Below, piece by piece: positions 6,381-10,371 of a stretch of DNA of 10,371 nucleotides. This DNA comes from CAXGUU01 sp964012875 (GTDB lineage: Bacteria > Pseudomonadota > Gammaproteobacteria > Ga0077536), in assembly GCA_964012875.1 (NCBI GenBank), contig CAXGUU010000108.1:1-10371 (forward strand). The letters run 5' to 3'. The first letter of the stretch is position 1. The number at the start of each line of letters is the position of its first letter. Below the pieces are notes generated by a model. That model searched no databases. It saw only the letters and a program-made list of their open reading frames with translations, and was not told where the DNA came from. The translations under genes and the position numbers were made by a program.

Positions 6381-7217
6381 ATGAAACTCGGCATGAACAT
6401 ACGTAACTGGGGCCCGACTGCAACGCCCGGATTTCTGACTGAATGCGCCCAGTACGCAGACCGTTCCGGCCTCGATGCGATCTGGTTCAACGATCATGTT
6501 GCTATGCCGCCGTTGCTCGAGAACAACCCGTATGGCATCCCAGAGGACATGGGCGACATCGTCGACCCGCTGGCATTCGGCAACTTCCTGGCCGGTATAA
6601 CCTCGCGCATCGAATTCGGCACCGGCGTCCTCGTGATCCCCTATCGTCCCGCCCTGCTGACGAACAAACTTATCGCCAGCATTCAGGTGCTCTCCGGCAA
6701 TCGTTTCCTCCTTGGCATCGGCCCGGGCTACCTGGACGAAGAGTTCAAGGCTCTCGGCGTACCGCGGACCCGGCGCGGCAAAATCACCGATGAAATTCTG
6801 ACCCTGCTTAATGAAAGTTCAAAAAACGAAATCGTGAATTCAAACGGGCAGGACGTGGCGCTTAAACCCAAGTTGCCACTGCCGCCGATTTATATCGGCG
6901 GCAATGCGACCGTTGCCATCCCCCGCGCCATAAAGCTCGGCCACGGCTGGATGCCCGTCAGCTCGTCCCCCGACGAACTCAAGCCCGACATTGCGCGCAT
7001 GCATGAACAGGGGGCCGCTGCCGGCCGCTCCGATCTGAAAACGGTTCACATGAAGACCCTGCCGCTGGCCGAGCGCAACAAGGCCATCGACCTGGCTTGC
7101 GCATACCAGACTGTCGGTGTCGACCACCTCGTGCATACACAAGGTTACGACAGCCCCACGCACTACGCTGAAGTGGTCGACCAGGTCGATGGTGAAATTC
7201 GCGCGGGCCTCAAATAG
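6381..7217 (+). CDS. LLM-class (luciferase-like) flavin/F420-dependent oxidoreductase
   Basis: The 278-residue single-domain luciferase-like TIM barrel shows MKLGMNIRNWG (1-11), LDAIWFNDHVAMP (31-43), EFGTGVLVIPYRP (78-90), the GNRFLLGIGPGY block (106-117) and LPPIYIGGN (167-175). These match the left-edge LLM protein in order, though the two are clearly diverged paralogues. Members use reduced FMN or F420 for monooxygenation or hydride transfer; which applies here is not visible, and no F420 biosynthesis or flavin reductase gene lies in the window. GAGGA (6367-6371) is 9 bases before the start. The stop is separated from the TauD-type start by only 3 bases, so the two should be co-transcribed and probably translationally coupled. 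It is divergent from the GFA gene. Confidence 0.93.
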   Translation: MKLGMNIRNWGPTATPGFLTECAQYADRSGLDAIWFNDHVAMPPLLENNPYGIPEDMGDIVDPLAFGNFLAGITSRIEFGTGVLVIPYRPALLTNKLIASIQVLSGNRFLLGIGPGYLDEEFKALGVPRTRRGKITDEILTLLNESSKNEIVNSNGQDVALKPKLPLPPIYIGGNATVAIPRAIKLGHGWMPVSSSPDELKPDIARMHEQGAAAGRSDLKTVHMKTLPLAERNKAIDLACAYQTVGVDHLVHTQGYDSPTHYAEVVDQVDGEIRAGLK

Positions 7218-7220
7218 GCC

Positions 7221-8066
7221 ATGCTGCGGCGTTTTCGTCATATCAGCGTCGAGCCGTTGACCCCGGCCATTGGCGCGATCGTCAGCGGCGTCAATATTGC
7301 CGACGATCTGCCCGAAGAAGTTGTGACGGAGATTCGCCAAGCTTACCTGCAATACCTGGTTATCTTTTTGCGGGATCAGACATTGACGCCGGACCGTCTC
7401 GTCGCCTTTGCCAAACGCTTTGGCGAAATCGGCTACTACCCCTTTGTCGAAGGCATGGCCGGTCAGCCGGAAGTGGTTGAAGTCGTGAAAAAAGAAGATG
7501 AGACGATCAATTTCGGCGGCCTGTGGCACACCGACACGAGTTACCTCGAAGTGCCGCCAATGGGCTCGGTACTCTATGCCCTGGAAGTACCGGCCATGGG
7601 CGGCGACACGCTGTTTTCCAACATGTACCTCGCCTACGAAGCCCTCTCTGATGGCATGAAATGCATGCTCGAAGGTCTCCGTGCCGTCAACAGCGCAGAA
7701 AAGCCCGACGCGGCGGTAACCCGCGTCAACCGAATGGCGGACAAACCAAAAGATGCGGCGCGAATCGTGACGACTGCGTCCCACCCCATTGTGCGCACGC
7801 ACCCGGAAACCGGTCGCAAGGCGCTGTACTGTTCCAATGCACACACGATGAATATCGAGAGCATGACACGCGAGGAAAGCCTGCCAATCCTCGAATATCT
7901 TTACCAACTTCAACAGCGCGAAGAGTTTGGCTGCCGCTTCCACTGGGAGGCGGGTTCGGTGGCATTCTGGGACAACCGCTGCGCCCAGCATAACGCGCTC
8001 AATGACTACCACGGCCACCGGCGCATCATGCACCGAGTGACCCTGAAAGGTGATATCCCCAGCTAG
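7221..8066 (+). CDS. TauD/TfdA-family Fe(II)/2-oxoglutarate-dependent dioxygenase
   Basis: This 281-residue protein would use Fe(II), O2 and 2-oxoglutarate to hydroxylate a substrate, often cleaving a C-S, C-O or C-N bond afterwards. Iron ligands are visible: HTD in LWHTDTSY (H103, D105) and the distal His in CAQHNALNDY (H257). In GHRRIMHR, R272 lies 15 residues after H257, the same spacing as TauD His255-Arg270, and would hold the 2-oxoglutarate carboxylate; R268 matches TauD Arg266. The N-terminus (ISVEPLTPAIGAIVSGVNI) is typical of the family. Length and all catalytic residues are intact. The start lies 3 bases after the LLM stop and the next gene begins 10 bases after its stop. The substrate is unknown: taurine, other sulfonates, aryloxyacids, sulfate esters and others are used by relatives. 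Confidence 0.95.
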   Translation: MLRRFRHISVEPLTPAIGAIVSGVNIADDLPEEVVTEIRQAYLQYLVIFLRDQTLTPDRLVAFAKRFGEIGYYPFVEGMAGQPEVVEVVKKEDETINFGGLWHTDTSYLEVPPMGSVLYALEVPAMGGDTLFSNMYLAYEALSDGMKCMLEGLRAVNSAEKPDAAVTRVNRMADKPKDAARIVTTASHPIVRTHPETGRKALYCSNAHTMNIESMTREESLPILEYLYQLQQREEFGCRFHWEAGSVAFWDNRCAQHNALNDYHGHRRIMHRVTLKGDIPS

Positions 8067-8076
8067 TAGAACCGCA

Positions 8077-8760
8077 ATGAGTGAGCGATTTTTTACTGAC
8101 GACGAGCTTCGCGCAATGGAACGTCGCACGGTTGACCGCCTGACGGATGCGATCGAGGCCGGCGATTCCGAAAAGGCCAAGAAAATAGCCAAGCGCATGT
8201 ACAACGAATTTCTGGCCATGCACGATTTGTATCGCAACTGGATCACTTCGACCTTGAGTGAAGTCGGTGAACGCTACGGCGATAAAGCGCTCGACGACAT
8301 CATGGTTGAGGGCGTCCGCTCGTGGTGGAAACCCATAATGGACAGCCTACCGAGTGAACCTGAAGATCTCCCCGCCAAGGTCCGGATGTTCGCCGCCGGC
8401 CTGCACGGCCACCTCCAGCCACTCGAAATCGAGGAAGACGACGAAAAAATCTCGATCAAAATGTGCCCTTGCGGTAGCGGCGGACGCCTCGTGCTCGAAG
8501 GCAAGTACGAGGGGGAAGACGCTTTTCTCAAGATCAAGGACGGCCAGCCCCTGACCTACGGCAAAACGGACTACCCGGTTTACTGCGCACATGAATACGC
8601 GATGGAACGTGTCGACATTGAGGAATATGGGCACCCATTCGTGGTCGTTGAACCCGCCGAAAAACTGGGCCACGAACCCTGCCGCATGGTCATCTACAAG
8701 GACAAAGACAAGATCCCGCTCAAGTACTACGAGCGCATCGGCATGAAAAAGCCCGCCTGA
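8077..8760 (+). CDS. Uncharacterised protein with CPCGSG and YCAHE putative metal-binding motifs, last gene of the LLM-TauD operon
   Basis: The gene encodes 227 residues from ATG 8077; an in-frame GTG at 8050 would overlap the TauD gene and is less likely. I do not recognise the family with certainty. The first 90 residues look all-helical and charged (MERRTVDRLTDAIEAGDSEK, then AKRMYNEFLAMHDLYRNW). The middle and C-terminal part has CPCGSGG (C130, C132), YCAHE (C170, H172) and GHEPC (C202), followed by a conserved-looking IYKDKDKIPLKYYERIG tail. Two paired Cys/His elements 38 residues apart suggest a zinc or iron site; the CPCGSG element resembles the start of SEC-C motifs, but the rest of SEC-C is absent. 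No signal peptide or membrane helix is seen, so it is probably cytosolic. Its 10-base spacing to the TauD gene implies a shared job, such as an accessory hydrolase, substrate binder or metal-site partner. Confidence 0.85.
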   Translation: MSERFFTDDELRAMERRTVDRLTDAIEAGDSEKAKKIAKRMYNEFLAMHDLYRNWITSTLSEVGERYGDKALDDIMVEGVRSWWKPIMDSLPSEPEDLPAKVRMFAAGLHGHLQPLEIEEDDEKISIKMCPCGSGGRLVLEGKYEGEDAFLKIKDGQPLTYGKTDYPVYCAHEYAMERVDIEEYGHPFVVVEPAEKLGHEPCRMVIYKDKDKIPLKYYERIGMKKPA

Positions 8761-8782
8761 GCTGCGAGGTCGTGTACGCCCA

Positions 8783-8806
8783 GCCGGCAGTCAGTCCAAT
8801 GCCGGC
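8783..8806 (+). terminator. Inverted repeat between two convergent genes
   Basis: GCCGGCA (8783-8789) and TGCCGGC (8800-8806) form a perfect 7-bp stem with a 10-base loop. It sits exactly where the plus-strand operon (stop at 8760) meets the minus-strand Nudix gene, whose stop codon lies in the loop (8791-8793). The position suits a shared bidirectional terminator. No T-run is present on either side, so this is a plausible call rather than a firm one. Confidence 0.4.
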
Positions 8807-9387
8807 AGGCGTCGTTCCATAACTTCGGCAAAGGTCTGCAGAATGCGCAGGGTCAGCCCCCAGATGACATGATCGTCATACTGTATACCGGGAAACAGCG
8901 AGGGCGAGCCCCCCAGGGGATACTCAAGTTCGGTGACCATGCCGTGGTCGAACAGGTGCGAGAGCGGTACCCAGAACACACTCGCGACCTCCTCAAGATG
9001 CCTAGCGGTCGCTTGCAAGCGGACACTGGTGGGCACGTGGTAAACAAAGGGCGACAGCGTTAATCCGCCGCGTACGTCCGGCCGCACCGGCAGGGCCCCC
9101 ACGCGGTGTTGCTGCTGCAAGGTAAGCCCAATCTCTTCGAAGGTTTCACGCTCCGCAACCGCATGTGCATCCGGGTCGGTTAAATCAGCCCGACCGCCGG
9201 GAAAGGCGACCTGTCCTGACCACGGATCACCATCACGCTCGGCACGGCGGATGAAGCAAACATCCAGCTCACGTTGGCCCTCCGCCAGTATCATCGCGAC
9301 CGCAGCGTGGTTGGGACCGGCCTCGAAGCGAGCCGGCTTGTGGTCGCGTGCATTCAGTGCGTCGCGTATTTCGGTGATAGTCAGCAA
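8791..9387 (-). CDS. Nudix hydrolase, CoA-pyrophosphatase-like
   Basis: The Nudix box is clear: GQVAFPGGRADLTD (58-71) then AERETFEEIGL (78-88), with R80, E81, E84 and E85 forming the metal-binding helix. The WSGQVAFPGG lead-in and the Asp-rich spacer are seen in the CoA pyrophosphatase branch, which cleaves CoA and acyl-CoA to 4'-phosphopantetheine products and 3',5'-ADP. With 198 residues, the length fits. In a region full of acyl-CoA genes, trimming CoA species is a sensible role, but specificity is inferred. No ATG is available: the frame has a stop just upstream (9408-9406), leaving TTG 9387, CTG 9384 or ATA 9396 as starts. I chose TTG. The ribosome binding site is poor (GAAGAA upstream). 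It is divergent from the thioesterase gene. Confidence 0.87.
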   Translation of the reverse strand: MLTITEIRDALNARDHKPARFEAGPNHAAVAMILAEGQRELDVCFIRRAERDGDPWSGQVAFPGGRADLTDPDAHAVAERETFEEIGLTLQQQHRVGALPVRPDVRGGLTLSPFVYHVPTSVRLQATARHLEEVASVFWVPLSHLFDHGMVTELEYPLGGSPSLFPGIQYDDHVIWGLTLRILQTFAEVMERRLPALD

Positions 9388-9453
9388 GACTTGTATTTCT
9401 TCAGGCTAGGCGCAATAGTGCCGCGCTTTGTGACCGCAGGTTTCAGCCAGATT

Positions 9454-9867
9454 ATGTCATTTCGCCATCAAATTCGGGTCCGATACGGCGAGTGCGACCA
9501 ACAGGGCGTTGTCTTCAACGCCAATTATATGGCCTATATGGATGATGCGACCGAAGTCTGGATCAGAAGCATCGCTCCGGACGGCGACTATCGCAACCTC
9601 GATTGGGAATGGATGCTGGTCCGCGCAACGATGGACTGGCAATCCTCGGCCCGCAACGGCGATTTGCTCGACATCGATGTTGGCATCGTCAGGTTCGGCG
9701 GCAGCTCCTTCGATTTCGGCTTCATCGGCACGGTCGCGGCACGCCCCGTATTCCGCGGCCGCAGTGTCTGCGTCAGCGTAAAACCGGTCACGCTGGAAAA
9801 GATGGCGACCCCGGATCGTGTTCTGCAATTGCTGGGCGGGACGGTGGGCTGGGACGTGCCGGCCTGA
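9454..9867 (+). CDS. Acyl-CoA thioesterase, 4-hydroxybenzoyl-CoA thioesterase / YbgC hotdog family
   Basis: The 137-residue single hotdog domain matches the family length. The signature is at the N-terminus: RVRYGECDQQGVVFNANYMAY from residue 8, with D15 aligning with the catalytic Asp of 4-hydroxybenzoyl-CoA thioesterases, ahead of the central hotdog helix. The family hydrolyses short-chain, aromatic or other acyl-CoA thioesters to free acid and CoA. The open frame extends back to 9274, but ATG 9454 puts the signature at the usual distance from the start; GTG 9430 is an alternative. A GCAGG (9436-9440) is present at an unusually long spacing. An inverted repeat (CCGGC 9859-9863 with GCCGG 9869-9873) covers the stop codon and may help end the transcript. 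Confidence 0.9.
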   Translation: MSFRHQIRVRYGECDQQGVVFNANYMAYMDDATEVWIRSIAPDGDYRNLDWEWMLVRATMDWQSSARNGDLLDIDVGIVRFGGSSFDFGFIGTVAARPVFRGRSVCVSVKPVTLEKMATPDRVLQLLGGTVGWDVPA

Positions 9868-10055
9868 CGCCGGTATCCGCACTACTCGCGTGTAGTCCCA
9901 AACTCAGTTCTTAGCAGGGCGATGCAAAACGTCGCGGGAAAAGTCAGGGGCAAAGCGCGGATGAGGCGAGGACCGGCATTTAACGCAGTCAATGAGGGCC
10001 GATGCCGAGCCCGGTACGCCGCCCATGGCCCCTGCAATTGTTTTACACCATCCTG

Positions 10056-10371
10056 TTAGACGATACGCGAATCCTTCTTGCCCCAATAGCGGTCACGCAA
10101 CAGGCGCTTGTAGAGTTTTCCCGTCGGCAGGCGCGGTAGCTCATCTTCAAAGTCGATCGATCGCGGGCACTTCTGGTGTGACAGGCGTTCCTGACAGAAC
10201 GCGATGAGCTCAGCCGCCAGATCGTCGCCGGCTTCAAATTCCGGCATCACCTGCACGACCGCTTTCACTTCTTCTCCCAGATCCTCGTTCGGGACACCAA
10301 AGACGGCGGCGTCGGCAACCTTGGGATGGGTAATCAGTAGGTTCTCACACTCCTGCGGATAAATATTCACG
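10056..10371 (-). CDS. Acyl-CoA synthetase (ANL superfamily), C-terminal fragment at window edge
   Basis: The reverse strand reads in from the right edge with VNIYPQECEN, the segment just after the hinge motif of adenylate-forming ligases, so the Met at its start is internal rather than a true start. Then come VADAAVFGVPNEDLGEEVKA and, near the end, LPRLPTGKLYKRLLRDRYW, whose TGK Lys is the catalytic one. The stop is TAA at 10058-10056. About 105 residues (the C-terminal subdomain) are inside; some 400 should lie beyond the edge. Its tail (CPRSIDF, then RYWGKK) resembles the CPRSVSF and PFWKGK tail of the ligase at 3774-5330, so the two are related paralogues. It faces the thioesterase convergently. 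The 188-base gap between them (9868-10055) shows no gene I can support. Confidence 0.92.
   Translation of the reverse strand, partial: VNIYPQECENLLITHPKVADAAVFGVPNEDLGEEVKAVVQVMPEFEAGDDLAAELIAFCQERLSHQKCPRSIDFEDELPRLPTGKLYKRLLRDRYWGKKDSRIV

Noticed and set aside
6277..6423. N-terminal extension of the GFA protein with a hydrophobic stretch that could be read as a signal or membrane segment.
   Set aside because: It would run through the divergent promoter and into the LLM gene. The ATG at 6276 with AGGAG matches the family start.
6840..8246. A 468-codon open frame on the minus strand opposite the LLM, TauD and uncharacterised genes.
   Set aside because: It is antisense to three genes with clear family motifs and gives a low-complexity, His/Arg/Val-rich translation with no recognisable domain. 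It is a shadow of GC-rich coding sequence.
9881..9896. ACTAC/GTAGT inverted repeat after the thioesterase.
   Set aside because: The stem is only 5 bp, with no T-run and no conservation evidence.
9904..10086. A 60-codon minus-strand ORF in the gap between thioesterase and right-edge ligase, with a C-x2-C pair.
   Set aside because: It overlaps the end of the ligase gene, has no good start signal, and I recognise no family in it.

Overview
The window looks like a chromosomal stretch from a GC-rich (roughly 55-60% by eye) proteobacterium, probably a gammaproteobacterium. This is inferred from the gene families, especially a decayed AroF/G/H-type DAHP synthase, and not from a marker gene. There are no RNA genes, insertion sequences, CRISPR arrays or phage genes. 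The theme is CoA-thioester and oxidative metabolism: two acyl-CoA ligases, a class III (CaiB/BaiF) CoA transferase, a hotdog thioesterase, a Nudix hydrolase resembling CoA pyrophosphatases, two luciferase-like (LLM) oxidoreductases, a TauD-type dioxygenase, an imine-reductase-like NAD(P) oxidoreductase, and a GFA-type zinc protein.

Layout. 1-554 (-): LLM oxidoreductase cut by the window edge. 555-806: divergent gap holding a candidate 27-codon Cys-rich small ORF with a strong ribosome binding site. 807-1685 (+): imine-reductase-like oxidoreductase. 1827-3023 (+): CaiB/BaiF CoA transferase. 3040-3650 (+): wreck of a nitronate monooxygenase gene. 3774-5330 (+): acyl-CoA ligase. 5407-5834 (-): wreck of a DAHP synthase gene. 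5857-6276 (-): GFA-family protein. 6381-8760 (+): tight three-gene operon of LLM oxidoreductase, TauD-type dioxygenase and an uncharacterised Cys/His protein. 8791-9387 (-): Nudix hydrolase. 9454-9867 (+): thioesterase. 10056-10371 (-): C-terminal part of a second acyl-CoA ligase.

How the genes may work together (inference): the ligase, CoA transferase and thioesterase can load, swap and release CoA on carboxylic acids, while the LLM enzymes, TauD protein and imine-reductase-like protein would do redox steps. That fits an accessory catabolic region for an unknown organic acid or N-containing compound. No substrate can be read from the sequence.

The most informative observations are two gene remnants that kept both ends but lost their middles and reading frames, the Cys-rich small ORF, and the uncharacterised protein that closes the LLM-TauD operon. 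The two wrecks point to ongoing gene decay, as in a genome adapting to a host or narrow niche.
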